Shown piece after piece: positions 39,067 to 48,158 of a stretch of DNA of 64,000 nt. The notes under the pieces were generated by a model, which saw nothing but the letters and a program-made list of their open reading frames with translations, was not told the DNA's origin and searched no databases. A program made the translations under genes and the position numbers. The stretch is from Pseudomonas paraeruginosa PA7 (GTDB lineage: Bacteria > Pseudomonadota > Gammaproteobacteria > Pseudomonadales > Pseudomonadaceae), in NCBI RefSeq assembly GCF_000017205.1, contig NC_009656.1, forward strand, positions 3,414,001 through 3,478,000, given 5' to 3'. Position 1 is the stretch's first letter. Every line of letters starts with the position of its first letter.

Positions 39067-39546
39067 CGGGGCCGTCCTGTCACACCGACGATACAGCGGC
39101 TGGGCCGACGAAGCCTTGCCGCAGCGCGCTCGGCGAGAGAACGCGGAACGCCGTCTCGGCATTGAGACAGCCCTCGCCATGCCCACCGGCAGGCGCCCTT
39201 CAGCGGTTGCCGCCGGCCCGCCGTTGCAAGGTTGAAACACCTACTCCCATCGCCCCATCCCGCGCGGCCAAGTCCTTGATCGCCAGGGGAAGGCCCGAAC
39301 CGGCAGGCCCCATGCTCGCTCCCTTGCAACGCTGATCAGGGCTCAGCAGCCAGAAGAGCAAGATCAGGCAGGACGGCCAGGAGTGGCAGATCGTCAGCGG
39401 CAGCGACGCCAACGCCAGCTATTTCGGCCTGGGCATGCCTACTCCTCAAGGGGATGCGTGAGCCTGGGAACGATCATCACGTAGCTGCGCAGGGCGGATA
39501 ACGCCACAGGCGAATCCGCCGGCACCCGGCAACGGCACCTTCCCTT
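39067..39546. other. Gene-remnant region between NAD salvage and rbs genes
   Basis: A 480-bp stretch with no intact gene. From 39336 to 39461 one plus-strand frame encodes a plausible protein C-terminus (QDGQEWQIVSGSDANASYFG, then LGMPTPQGDA) after an upstream stop codon and without a start. The rest shows no conserved frame. This looks like the scar of a deletion that removed most of one or more genes. Confidence 0.55.
39336..39461 (+). pseudogene. Truncated C-terminal gene fragment
   Basis: An open frame of 41 codons ending in TGA at 39459-39461, without start codon or ribosome binding site. The segment W-IVSGSDANASYFGLG is reminiscent of the ending of ASPIC/UnbV or related beta-propeller repeats, but this is only a resemblance. 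It is most likely what remains of a deleted gene. Confidence 0.4.
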
Positions 39547-40473
39547 TCAGGCCTCGCCAGCGAGCGCCCGCTCGACTTCCTCGCGCGAGGGGATCGAGGT
39601 CTGCGCACCGAGACGGGTCACCGAGATCGCCGCGGCGGCCTGGCCGAAGCGGATCGCCGCCGCCTCGTCGAGGCCGCGCGCCAGGGCCGCGGCGAAGCCG
39701 CCGACGAAGGTGTCGCCGGCGGCCGTGGTATCCAGCGCCTTGACCCGCGCCACCGGGAAATGCTCGACCCGTCCCTCGCCCACCAACAGCGCCCCCTGTG
39801 CTCCGAGGGTGACGATCACCCTGCCGGCACCCATTGCGCGCAGGCGCTCGGCGGCACGCCCGGCGCTCTCCAGGGAGTCCACCGGCAGGCGGCAGAGCAG
39901 TTCGCTTTCGGTCTCGTTGGGGATCAGATAGTCCACCAGCGGCAACCAGTCCGCCGGCACCTCGCGGGTGGCCGGCGCCGGGTTGAGGATCACCGTCTTG
40001 CCCAGCGCATGGGCCCGGCGCAGCACATGGCCAACCGTCTCCAGCGGGCTCTCCAGCTGGCAGACCACCACCTGCGCCTGTTCCAGCAAGTGCTCGTGGC
40101 GCGCCAGTACGGCCGGCGACAGGTGGCCGTTGCCGCCAGCGACGATGACGATGGCGTTCTGGCTGCTGTCGTCGACCACGATCAGCGCCACCCCGCTGGA
40201 CTCCCCGGCCACCCGCTCGATCCCCTGGCAGTCGATGCCCTCGGCCTGCAGAGCCCGGTGGAGCTGGTCGCCGTAGGCGTCGTCGCCGAGGCAGCCGATC
40301 ATCGCCACCTGCGCGCCGAGGCGCGCCGCGGCCACCGCCTGGTTGGCGCCCTTGCCGCCGGGAATGGTGGCGAAGGACTGCCCGGCGAGGGTCTCGCCAC
40401 CCCGGGGCAGGCGCGGCGCGCGCACCACCAGGTCCATGTTCAGGCTGCCCACCACCAGTACGTTCGCTTGCAT
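39547..40473 (-). CDS. rbsK: Ribokinase RbsK
   Basis: A 308-aa PfkB-family sugar kinase phosphorylating ribose to ribose-5-phosphate. Signature 1 is GGKGANQAVAAARLGA near residue 40. Signature 2 is DTTAAGDTFVGGFAAALARG with the catalytic aspartate. The start at 40473 follows an AAGGA site. It is the last gene of the rbsBACRK operon, 53 bp after rbsR. Confidence 0.95.
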   Translation of the reverse strand: MQANVLVVGSLNMDLVVRAPRLPRGGETLAGQSFATIPGGKGANQAVAAARLGAQVAMIGCLGDDAYGDQLHRALQAEGIDCQGIERVAGESSGVALIVVDDSSQNAIVIVAGGNGHLSPAVLARHEHLLEQAQVVVCQLESPLETVGHVLRRAHALGKTVILNPAPATREVPADWLPLVDYLIPNETESELLCRLPVDSLESAGRAAERLRAMGAGRVIVTLGAQGALLVGEGRVEHFPVARVKALDTTAAGDTFVGGFAAALARGLDEAAAIRFGQAAAAISVTRLGAQTSIPSREEVERALAGEA

Positions 40474-40526
40474 CGTTGCGTCCTTGTTCCAGCCTCTCTC
40501 TATCGAGGGCGCCCCCGGCGCCCGGT

Positions 40527-41540
40527 TCAGACCCGCACCAGCGGCGGCGCGGTGGATTCGCGCAGGACCAGCGCCGGCGCCACCACCCGCCGCTGCATCG
40601 GCTCCTCGCGCTCGGCGATGCGCTGCAACAGCAGTTGCGCGGCGATCTCGCCAAGCAGTCGGATCGACTGGCCGACCGTGGTCAGCGCGGGAAACACGAA
40701 GCGGCTCAGCTCGATATCGTCGAAGCCGATCACCGACAGCTCGTGCGGTACGCGGATATTCAGTTCGGCGGCGGCGCGCAGCACGCCGATGCCGATCATG
40801 TCGTTGCCGGCGACGACCGCCGTCGGCCGCTCGCCCGCGCCGCCCAGCAGGCCGAGCGCCGCGTGGTAGCCGCCGGGGCTGCTGAACTCGCTTTCCAGCA
40901 GCCACTGCGGGCGCACCTCCAGGCCGGCCCTGGCCATCGCCCGGCGGTAGCCCTCGACCCGCAGCGTCGAGACCTTGGTCGACAGCGGCCCGCCGATGCA
41001 GGCAATGTCGCGGTGGCCCAGCTCGAGCAGGTGGCGGGTCGCCAGGTAGGCGCCCATCTCGTGGTCGATCTGCACCCGGTCGGCCTCCACCCCCTCCACC
41101 TCGCGGTCGACGATCACGGTCGGCGTGCGCATGTTCGCCAGGCCCTTGGCCAGCGCGCCGTCGCCGCCGGCGGAAGCCAGCACCAGGCCGTCGATGCGCT
41201 TCTCCTGGAGCACTCGCAGGTAGTTGCTCTGCTTCTGCGGGTTGTCGTCGGAATTGCAGAGGATCACGCAGTAGCCGTTGCGCTCGCAGCAATCCTCGAT
41301 GCCACGCGACAGCTCGGCGAAATACGGGTTGGTGCTGTTCGGCACCAGCAGGCCGATGATCGAGGTGGTGCGCACCTTCAGCGAGCGCGCCACGGCGCTG
41401 GGCACGTAGTGCAGCTGCGCGATGGCGTCCTCGACCTTCTTGCGCACCGCGTCGCTGACCGGCCGCGTCCTGTTCACCACATGCGACACGGTGGTGAAGG
41501 AAACCCCCGCCATCGCCGCCACGTCCTTCATTGTCGCCAT
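40527..41540 (-). CDS. rbsR: LacI-family ribose operon repressor RbsR
   Basis: A 337-aa repressor with N-terminal helix-turn-helix MKDVAAMAGVSFTTVSHVVN and a periplasmic-binding-protein-like effector domain. It lies inside the rbs operon, 3 bp after rbsC. The likely operator is the CGCAAACGTTTGCG palindrome at 45126-45139, upstream of rbsB. Confidence 0.95.
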   Translation of the reverse strand: MATMKDVAAMAGVSFTTVSHVVNRTRPVSDAVRKKVEDAIAQLHYVPSAVARSLKVRTTSIIGLLVPNSTNPYFAELSRGIEDCCERNGYCVILCNSDDNPQKQSNYLRVLQEKRIDGLVLASAGGDGALAKGLANMRTPTVIVDREVEGVEADRVQIDHEMGAYLATRHLLELGHRDIACIGGPLSTKVSTLRVEGYRRAMARAGLEVRPQWLLESEFSSPGGYHAALGLLGGAGERPTAVVAGNDMIGIGVLRAAAELNIRVPHELSVIGFDDIELSRFVFPALTTVGQSIRLLGEIAAQLLLQRIAEREEPMQRRVVAPALVLRESTAPPLVRV

Positions 41541-41543
41541 CGT

Positions 41544-42539
41544 TCAGCCCTTTCTGCGGGCGCGATGGCTGCGGTAGGTATCCAGCACCACCGCTACCAC
41601 GATCACCGCCCCGGTAATGATTCGTTTGGTCGGCTCCGACGCACCGATCTGCGCCAGCCCCGCCGCCAATACGGAAATGATCAGCACGCCGAAGAAGGTG
41701 CTGACCACCGAACCGCGCCCGCCCATCAGGCTGGTGCCGCCGATCACCACCGCGGCGATGACCTGGAGCTCCAGGCCGACCCCGGCGTTGGGGTCGGCCG
41801 CCTCCAGACGCGAGATCTGGAACAGCGCGGCCAACCCGGCGAGCAGCCCCATCAGGGCGAATACTGCAATCTTATAGGGTTTCGGGTTCACACCGGCCAA
41901 TCGCACCGCTTCTTCGTTGGTGCCGATGCCGATCAGGTAGCGCCCGAACACCGTGCGGGTCAGCGCCGCCTGGGCGGCGAACATCACCAGCAGGGCGATC
42001 ACGAAGGCCGGCGAGATGCCGAAGGCCAGCGGGTTGGACAGCCAGGCGTAGGCGTCGCCGATATAGGCGGTGCGCGAGTCGGTCATCTGGTAGGCCAGGC
42101 CGCGGGCCATCTCCAGCACCCCGAGGGAAACGATGAACGAGGGAATCCGCCACGCCACCGTGATCGAGCCGGTGACGCAGCCGGCCAGGGTCGCGCAGGC
42201 CATCCCGAGCAGCGCCGCCGGCAACACGCCCCAGCCCCAGCCGAGGGTCGCCAGGCTCACCGCCGAAGCCGCCAGGGCCAGCACCGAGCCCACCGAGAGA
42301 TCGATGCCGCCGATGATCAGGATGAAAGTCATGCCAACCGCCAGCACCACCAGGTCGGGGATCTGGTTGGCGATGGCGAGGAAGGTGCCATAACTGAAGA
42401 AGTGGCTGCTCAGCGTCGAGAACAGCGCGATCATCGCCAGCAACGCGCCGGCCAGGCCGAGGTAGGTGCCCAGGCCGAAACAGTTGCCACGACGCGGCGG
42501 CGGCGTGGCAGTGGAGGCGGAAGAGGTCGGGTCGCTCAT
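41544..42539 (-). CDS. rbsC: Ribose ABC transporter permease RbsC
   Basis: A 331-aa permease of the BPD_transp_2 type with about ten membrane segments. GGIDLSVGSVLALAASAVSL is the family signature loop, and VIGGTSLMGGRGSVVSTFFG is a second conserved loop near the C-terminus. The start at 42539 is chosen for its AAGGAACC site; the upstream ATG at 42566 would overlap the rbsA stop. Forms the membrane channel with RbsA and RbsB. Confidence 0.93.
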   Translation of the reverse strand: MSDPTSSASTATPPPRRGNCFGLGTYLGLAGALLAMIALFSTLSSHFFSYGTFLAIANQIPDLVVLAVGMTFILIIGGIDLSVGSVLALAASAVSLATLGWGWGVLPAALLGMACATLAGCVTGSITVAWRIPSFIVSLGVLEMARGLAYQMTDSRTAYIGDAYAWLSNPLAFGISPAFVIALLVMFAAQAALTRTVFGRYLIGIGTNEEAVRLAGVNPKPYKIAVFALMGLLAGLAALFQISRLEAADPNAGVGLELQVIAAVVIGGTSLMGGRGSVVSTFFGVLIISVLAAGLAQIGASEPTKRIITGAVIVVAVVLDTYRSHRARRKG

Positions 42540-42562
42540 TTCTGGTTCCTTGCGTTGCATGT

Positions 42563-44095
42563 TCACGACGTCGCCAGCAGCGCGTCGCGTTTCCGGTAGC
42601 CGGCGAAGGCCGCCGCCAGCAGCGCGTCCTGGCTCCAGGCGTCGCGCGCGAAGATGTCGACCAGGCGCCCCGCCGAGAGCACGCCGATGCGGTCGCAGAT
42701 CAGCATCAGCTCGCGCAGGTCGCTGGACACCACCACCAGCGCCTTGCCCTGGCGGGTCAGCTCGGCGAGCAGCGCATAGATGTCGAACTTGGCGCCGATG
42801 TCGATGCCACGGGTCGGCTCGTCGAACAGCAGCACCTGGCAGTCGCGTTCCAGCCAGCGGCCAATGACCACCTTCTGCTGGTTGCCGCCGGACAGCTCGC
42901 CGACCGCCTGCGCGATGTCCGCGCAGCGCACCCGCAGTGCCTCGACCTGGCGCCGCGCCAGGGCCTCCTCGCGGCGCCGGTCGATTATCCCGTGACGGGC
43001 CAGCGCCGGCAGGTTGCCCAGGGCCAGGTTGGCGCTGATCGACTGGCTCAGCAGCAGGCCCTCGCCCTTGCGGTCCTCGGTGATCAGCGCCACCCCCTGG
43101 CGCACCGAGTCGGCCGGCGAACGCAGGCTCAGGCGCTGCGGCGGGTCGCCGAGCAGGACCTGGCCGCCGTCGGCGCGGTCGGCGCCATAGATCAGGCGCA
43201 ACAATTCGGTGCGTCCGGAGCCGATCAGGCCGGAGAGACCGAAGATCTCCCCCGCCCGGACCTCGAACGATACCTCGTGCACCTTGCCGCGCCGGCTCAG
43301 CTTCTCCACCCGCAACAGCGGCGCGCCCAGGCGCCGCGGACCGAGGTCGAGGCGTTCGCCCAGCTCGCGGCCGACCATCAGGGTCACCAGCTGATCGGCG
43401 TCATGGCGCGCGATCGGCTCGACGCAGACCAGCCGGCCATCGCGCAGCACGGCGATGCGTTGCGCAATCCGCGCCAGTTCTTCCAGGCGATGGGAGATAT
43501 AGACGATCGCCACGCCGCGCCGGCGCAGGCGCTCGACCTGCTCGAAGAGCATCTCCACCTCGCGCGCGGTGAGCATCGCCGTGGGTTCGTCGAGGATCAG
43601 CAGGCGGCAGTCGCCGATCAGGTTGCGGGCGATCTCGACCATCTGCTGGTGGCCGATGCCGAGGTCGCCGACCAGGGTGTCGGGGTCGATCGCTTCCAGG
43701 CCGACCTGGGCCATCGCCTCGCCGGCCGCCTGGCGCAGGCGCCGGCGGTCGATCCAGCCGGCGCGTCGCGGCAGGTCGTGGAGGAACAGGTTCTCCGCCA
43801 CCGACAGGGTCGGCAACAGGTTCAGTTCCTGCATCACCATGCGCACGCCGAGCGCCTCGGCCTCGCGGCGGCTGCCCGGGGCGTAGGGCCGGCCAAGGAG
43901 CTCCAGGCTGCCGGAGCCGGGACGCTCCAGGCCGCCGATGATCTTCGACAGGGTGCTCTTGCCGGCGCCGTTCTCGCCGGTCAGGGCCAGCACCTCGCCG
44001 CCGAACAGTTGCAGGTCGATCTCCGCCAGCACCGGCTGCGCGTAGGTCTTGCCGACCCCGCGGACGCTCAGCAGCGGCAATGCGTCGCTAGACAT
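42563..44095 (-). CDS. rbsA: Ribose ABC transporter ATP-binding protein RbsA
   Basis: A 510-aa double-ATPase. The N-terminal cassette has Walker A GENGAGKST and Walker B LLILDEPTAML. The C-terminal cassette has the degenerate P-loop GLIGSGRTELL, signature LSGGNQQKVVIGRW and VLLFDEPTRGIDIGAK. This asymmetry is normal for the sugar-importing CUT2 class. It sits between rbsB and rbsC. Confidence 0.95.
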   Translation of the reverse strand: MSSDALPLLSVRGVGKTYAQPVLAEIDLQLFGGEVLALTGENGAGKSTLSKIIGGLERPGSGSLELLGRPYAPGSRREAEALGVRMVMQELNLLPTLSVAENLFLHDLPRRAGWIDRRRLRQAAGEAMAQVGLEAIDPDTLVGDLGIGHQQMVEIARNLIGDCRLLILDEPTAMLTAREVEMLFEQVERLRRRGVAIVYISHRLEELARIAQRIAVLRDGRLVCVEPIARHDADQLVTLMVGRELGERLDLGPRRLGAPLLRVEKLSRRGKVHEVSFEVRAGEIFGLSGLIGSGRTELLRLIYGADRADGGQVLLGDPPQRLSLRSPADSVRQGVALITEDRKGEGLLLSQSISANLALGNLPALARHGIIDRRREEALARRQVEALRVRCADIAQAVGELSGGNQQKVVIGRWLERDCQVLLFDEPTRGIDIGAKFDIYALLAELTRQGKALVVVSSDLRELMLICDRIGVLSAGRLVDIFARDAWSQDALLAAAFAGYRKRDALLATS

Positions 44096-44116
44096 GGAAA
44101 GACTCCCTCGGGACCG

Positions 44117-45076
44117 TCAGGGCGCGGTCACCAACTCCACAGGCGTCTCGACCACGCCGTCTTTCTGGTGTTCCGGGGTTTGCCCGGCGAGCAGTTGGAG
44201 CGCGGTCTGGATGCCGAACACCGCCTGCTTCGCGGCGAACTGGTCAGCGCTGGCCAGCACCCGGCCATCCTTGAGCATCGGCTTGATCGCCTGGATATTG
44301 TCGTAGCCGACCACCTTCACCTGTCCGGCGCGGCCCGCCGCGCGCACCGCCGATACCGCGCCGAGGGCCATGCTGTCGTTGCCGGCGAGCAGCGCCTTGA
44401 GCTGCGGATATTCGTTGAGCATCGCCGAGGCCACCGCGTTGCCCTTCTCGATCTCCCAGTTTCCCGATTGCAGGGAGACGATCTTCAGCCCCGCCGCGTC
44501 CATGGCTTCCTTGAAGCCGGCGGTGCGCTGCTGGGCGTTGGTGGTGGTGGACACGCCTTCGATGATGCCGACCTGGTCGCCGGCCTGCAGCTGCTTCGCC
44601 AGGTACTCGCCGACCAGCCGAGCGCCCTTGCGATTGTCCGGTCCGACGAAGGGCACGTTGAGTTTCTTCGCCTGCAGTACCTGCGGGTCAAAGCGGTTGT
44701 CGATGTTGACCACCACGATGCCGGCCTCCAGCGCCTTCTTCACCACCGGCACCAGCGCCCTGGAATCGGCCGGCGCGATCACCAGCGCATCGACGCCGGA
44801 GACGATCATCTGCTCGACGATACGGATCTGGCTGGAGGTGTCGGTTTCGTCCTTGATGCCGTTGGAGACCAGTTCGAACTGGTCGGCATGCTCCTTCTGG
44901 TAAGCCTTGGCGCCGTCCTCCATGGTCAGGAAGAACTCGTTCGCCAGCGACTTCATCACCAGCGCGATCCTGGGCTTTTCGGGAGATTCCGCGTGGACGG
45001 CGGACAGGGGCAGGAACGAGGAACAGGCAGTCAGGACAACGGCGGCCAACAGGCGCCGGGAAGCGACCCGCTTCAT
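44117..45076 (-). CDS. rbsB: D-ribose-binding protein RbsB
   Basis: A 319-aa periplasmic binding protein, first gene of the operon. The signal region MKRVASRRLLAAVVLTACSS contains a lipobox-like LTAC as well as a conventional AVHA cleavage site, so the mature protein could be soluble or lipid-anchored. Binding-domain blocks include VMKSLANEFFLTMEDGAKAY and LLAGNDSMALGAVSAVRAAG. The GGAGGATA site fixes the start at 45076. Confidence 0.93.
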   Translation of the reverse strand: MKRVASRRLLAAVVLTACSSFLPLSAVHAESPEKPRIALVMKSLANEFFLTMEDGAKAYQKEHADQFELVSNGIKDETDTSSQIRIVEQMIVSGVDALVIAPADSRALVPVVKKALEAGIVVVNIDNRFDPQVLQAKKLNVPFVGPDNRKGARLVGEYLAKQLQAGDQVGIIEGVSTTTNAQQRTAGFKEAMDAAGLKIVSLQSGNWEIEKGNAVASAMLNEYPQLKALLAGNDSMALGAVSAVRAAGRAGQVKVVGYDNIQAIKPMLKDGRVLASADQFAAKQAVFGIQTALQLLAGQTPEHQKDGVVETPVELVTAP

Positions 45077-45125
45077 GGTGTATCCTCCAGCTTTTCTTAT
45101 CGTTTTATTGAGGCTTTCGTGCAGG

Positions 45126-45139
45126 CGCAAACGTTTGCG
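45126..45139. promoter_or_regulatory. RbsR operator palindrome
   Basis: CGCAAACGTTTGCG is a perfect 14-bp palindrome with the central CG typical of LacI-family operators. It lies 50 bp upstream of the rbsB start codon and matches the known RbsR-type consensus (GCAAACGTTTGC). Confidence 0.85.
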
Positions 45140-45225
45140 TTAGATGAATATGCTTCGATCTGACAGATTCTGTCAATTGCCACGAGCAACTGTCGCGAAC
45201 CGGTCGGGATCGGTTGGATTCTAGA

Positions 45226-45241
45226 TCGCTACCGGTAGCGA
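45226..45241. promoter_or_regulatory. Second perfect palindrome TCGCTACCGGTAGCGA
   Basis: A 16-bp perfect palindrome 87 bp upstream of the RbsR operator, also with a central CG. It resembles a LacI-family operator in design but has a different sequence, so another regulator may act on the rbs promoter. Confidence 0.6.
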
Positions 45242-45325
45242 ACGCAGGTCATTTTGCACGGACTCCCGCGCCGCTCCCCGCGCAAGTGAATCTTTTTTTA
45301 TATCGCCAATGCCGAAATCGTCTTG

Positions 45326-46813
45326 TCAGTCATAGCCGCGGCGCTTGACTTCCAGGCGCCGGACGAATTCCTCGAGCACCAGCTTGTAGAGGTCGTCGCC
45401 GAGGTAGACATCTTCCACTCCGCAATCGATGTTCGGGTTGTCGTTCACCTCGATCACCACCACCTTGTCGCCGGCCTGCTTCAGGTCCACCCCGTAGAGA
45501 CCGTCACCGATCAGGTTGGCGGTCTTCACCGCCAGCTCCACCACCTTGCGCGGCGCCTCGTGCACGGCCATGGTCCGGAAGTCGCCGCTGACCTCCTCGG
45601 CGTCCGGGCTGTGGTCGTAGATCTGCCAGTGGCCCTTGGACATGAAGTACTGGCAGGCGAAGATCGGCTTGCGGTTGAGCACGCCGATGCGCCAGTCGTA
45701 CTCGGTATAGAAGAACTCCTGGGCGAGGATCAGCACCGAGCGCTCGAACAGCTCGGCGCTGGCCGCCAGCAGCTGCGCCTGGTCCTCCACCTTGATCACC
45801 CCGCGCGAGAAGCTGCCGTCGGGGATCTTCAGCACCAGCGGAAAGCCCAGGCGCTCGCCGACCTTCTCCAGTTCCTGCGGGTTCTCCTTGTAGAGAATCT
45901 CGGTGGCCGGCATGCCCAGCTTGTGGCTACGCAGCAGGTCGGCCAGGTACACCTTGTTGGTGCAGCGCAGGATCGACACCGGGTCGTCCATCACCACCAG
46001 CCCTTCGCTCTCGGCCTTCTTGGCGAAACGGTAGGTGTGGTCGGCGACATTGGTGGTCTCGCGGATGAACAGCGCGTCGTACTCGGCGATCCGCGAATAG
46101 TCCTTGCGCTCGATCAGGTCGACGTCGATGCCCAGGCCGCGGCCGACCCGCACGAAGTTCTTCAGCGCCTTGGCGTCGGAGGGCGGGAACGCCTCGCCGG
46201 GGTCGTGGAGGATCGCCAGGTCGTAGCGGAACGGCTTGCGCGAACGCGGCTTGCGCCAGATCTGCCGGCTGAAGCTGTCCAGGGCGTTGGCGAAGAGGTC
46301 TTCCTGGTCCTCGCGCAGCTTGTGGATGGCGCCGGGCTTGATGCCCTCGATGTGCCAGCCGCGGTTGCGCTTGAACTCCACCAGCAGCAACGGGCAGGGA
46401 AACGCCTCGAACAGCTGGCGCGCCAGGTCCTGCAGCGGCTCGATGTCGGTGCGGCCGAAGTACAGGGTCAGGGTGAAACCATCGGTGCTGCCGTAGGGGT
46501 GCGCGGCCAGGGCCTTGTCCAGGGTGCGGTCGAGGTCTTCCAGGACCAGGCTGTACAGCGATTTCCTGGCCAGCTCGCTGATCGTCCGCACCGAGGGGAT
46601 CACCTTGTGCCCGCGCGCCTCGGCGAGCAGCGAGCAGTAGTAGCCGTGGCGCAGGTACTTGTAGTGCCGGCACAGGTTGATCACCTGGACCCGCTTGCCG
46701 GTGTCGTCGTCGATGGGCAGTTCCAGGTATTCCTGGGCGGTGACCACATCCTCGCTGGGGTAATAGGACGTCCAGTCTTCCTTGCGTTCCACGATGATGA
46801 ACAGCTTGCTCAC
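45326..46813 (-). CDS. RimK-like ATP-grasp ligase with RLAN N-domain
   Basis: A 495-aa protein. The N-terminal part (KLFIIVERKEDW, then VINLCRHYKYLRHGYYCSLL) matches the RLAN domain found before RimK-like ligases. The C-terminal ATP-grasp domain has IRETTNVADHTYRFAKKAES, GFPLVLKIPDGSFSRGVIKV, and the metal/ATP residues in VVVIEVNDNPNIDCG. The start is GTG at 46813 with a GGGAGGTG site. Such enzymes join an amino acid or peptide to a protein or peptide acceptor; the target is unknown. It is divergent from a GNAT/C39-peptidase fusion, a repeated gene pairing. Confidence 0.82.
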   Translation of the reverse strand: MSKLFIIVERKEDWTSYYPSEDVVTAQEYLELPIDDDTGKRVQVINLCRHYKYLRHGYYCSLLAEARGHKVIPSVRTISELARKSLYSLVLEDLDRTLDKALAAHPYGSTDGFTLTLYFGRTDIEPLQDLARQLFEAFPCPLLLVEFKRNRGWHIEGIKPGAIHKLREDQEDLFANALDSFSRQIWRKPRSRKPFRYDLAILHDPGEAFPPSDAKALKNFVRVGRGLGIDVDLIERKDYSRIAEYDALFIRETTNVADHTYRFAKKAESEGLVVMDDPVSILRCTNKVYLADLLRSHKLGMPATEILYKENPQELEKVGERLGFPLVLKIPDGSFSRGVIKVEDQAQLLAASAELFERSVLILAQEFFYTEYDWRIGVLNRKPIFACQYFMSKGHWQIYDHSPDAEEVSGDFRTMAVHEAPRKVVELAVKTANLIGDGLYGVDLKQAGDKVVVIEVNDNPNIDCGVEDVYLGDDLYKLVLEEFVRRLEVKRRGYD

Positions 46814-47003
46814 GACACCTCCCGGGGTGACAGCGAAACCACGGCGCATTCGGAACCGGCTTGCCGGCGCGCGCATCCCGGCCAATACTCGGCGGGAATC
46901 CCTTGCGAAACCGCTCTATGGCGCCCGCCAGCAAACCGAAACGTACAGCATCCATTACAGCACGCCCGCGCGGAAGTTCCCGCCCACGGCCGTGGAGAGC
47001 GCT

Positions 47004-48101
47004 ATGAACCTGACCCTCCGCCCGGCCGGCGTGGACGACCTGTCCGCCCTGGTCGAGCTGGAAAACCGCTGCTTCGACTACGACCGCCTGTCCCGCCGCA
47101 ACTTCCAGTGGATGCTCACCCGCGCCCATGCCAGCCTGACGGTCGCCGAGGGCGACGGCGGCGTGCTCGGCTACGCCCTGGTGCTGTTCCACGAAGGCAC
47201 CTCGCTGGCCCGCCTCTACTCCATCGCCATCGACCCGCGCGCCCGCGGCATCGGCCTCGGCCAGAAGCTGCTGGAAGCCGCCGAGCAGGCCGCGCGGGAC
47301 AACGACCGCGCCTACATGCGCCTGGAAGTGCGCCCGGACAACCGTGGCGCCATCGCCCTCTACGAGCGCAACGGCTACCGTCCCTTCGCCACCGTGCGCG
47401 ACTACTACGAGGACCACAGCGAAGCGCTGCGCTTCGAGAAACGCATCCGCAACCCCGGCCACGACCAGCGCCGCCACGTGCCCTTCTACCGGCAGACCAC
47501 CGATTTCACCTGCGGCCCGGCCTGCCTGCTGATGGCCATGGGCGCGCTGCAACCGGAGCGCCAGTTGACCCGCCGCGAGGAACTGCGCCTGTGGCGCGAA
47601 GCGACCACCATCTACATGACCGCCGGCCACGGCGGCTGCAGCCCCCAGGGCCTGGCGCTGGCCGCCTGGCGGCGCGGTTTCCGGGTCAAGCTGGTGCTCT
47701 CCGCCAGCGGCCCGCTGTTCCTCGACGGTGTACGCAACGAAGACAAGAAGGCGGTGATGCGCCTGGTCCACGAGGACTTCTGCGAGGAACTCGACGCCTC
47801 GGGCGTCGAGCAGAAGCGCTCGGCCCGGCTCGACATCCCGCGCCAGTTGGCCAGGGGCGGCCAGCCGCTGGTGCTGATCAGCAGCTACCGCCTGACCCGC
47901 TCCAAGGCCCCGCACTGGGTGCTGGTCACCCACTACGACGAGGACTTCGTCTACCTCCACGACCCCGACGTCGACCACAGCCAGCACCGCCAGCCGCTGG
48001 ACTGCCAGCACATTCCGGTGAGCCACGCCGAGTTCGACAAGATGAGCCGCTTCGGCCGCAGCAAGCTGCGCGCGGCGGTGATCCTGTTCAATCCTGAATG
48101 A
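47004..48101 (+). CDS. GNAT acetyltransferase fused to a C39-like peptidase
   Basis: A 365-aa two-domain protein. Residues 1-150 form a GNAT acetyltransferase (IDPRARGIGLGQKLLEAAEQ is the acetyl-CoA loop; LYERNGYRPF the C-terminal block). Residues 155-365 form a papain-like C39 domain with the nucleophile in QTTDFTCGPACLLMAMGALQ, the histidine in SKAPHWVLVTHYD and an aspartate in YLHDPDVD. No transporter or secretion gene is adjacent. The GTGGAGAG site fixes the start. Together with the divergent ATP-grasp gene it suggests an unknown peptide or protein modification pathway. Confidence 0.85.
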   Translation: MNLTLRPAGVDDLSALVELENRCFDYDRLSRRNFQWMLTRAHASLTVAEGDGGVLGYALVLFHEGTSLARLYSIAIDPRARGIGLGQKLLEAAEQAARDNDRAYMRLEVRPDNRGAIALYERNGYRPFATVRDYYEDHSEALRFEKRIRNPGHDQRRHVPFYRQTTDFTCGPACLLMAMGALQPERQLTRREELRLWREATTIYMTAGHGGCSPQGLALAAWRRGFRVKLVLSASGPLFLDGVRNEDKKAVMRLVHEDFCEELDASGVEQKRSARLDIPRQLARGGQPLVLISSYRLTRSKAPHWVLVTHYDEDFVYLHDPDVDHSQHRQPLDCQHIPVSHAEFDKMSRFGRSKLRAAVILFNPE

Positions 48102-48158
48102 GGCGCAGCGCCCCGCCGACCGGCGGGGCGATGTTCTCGCCTATCAATCAATTTCATC

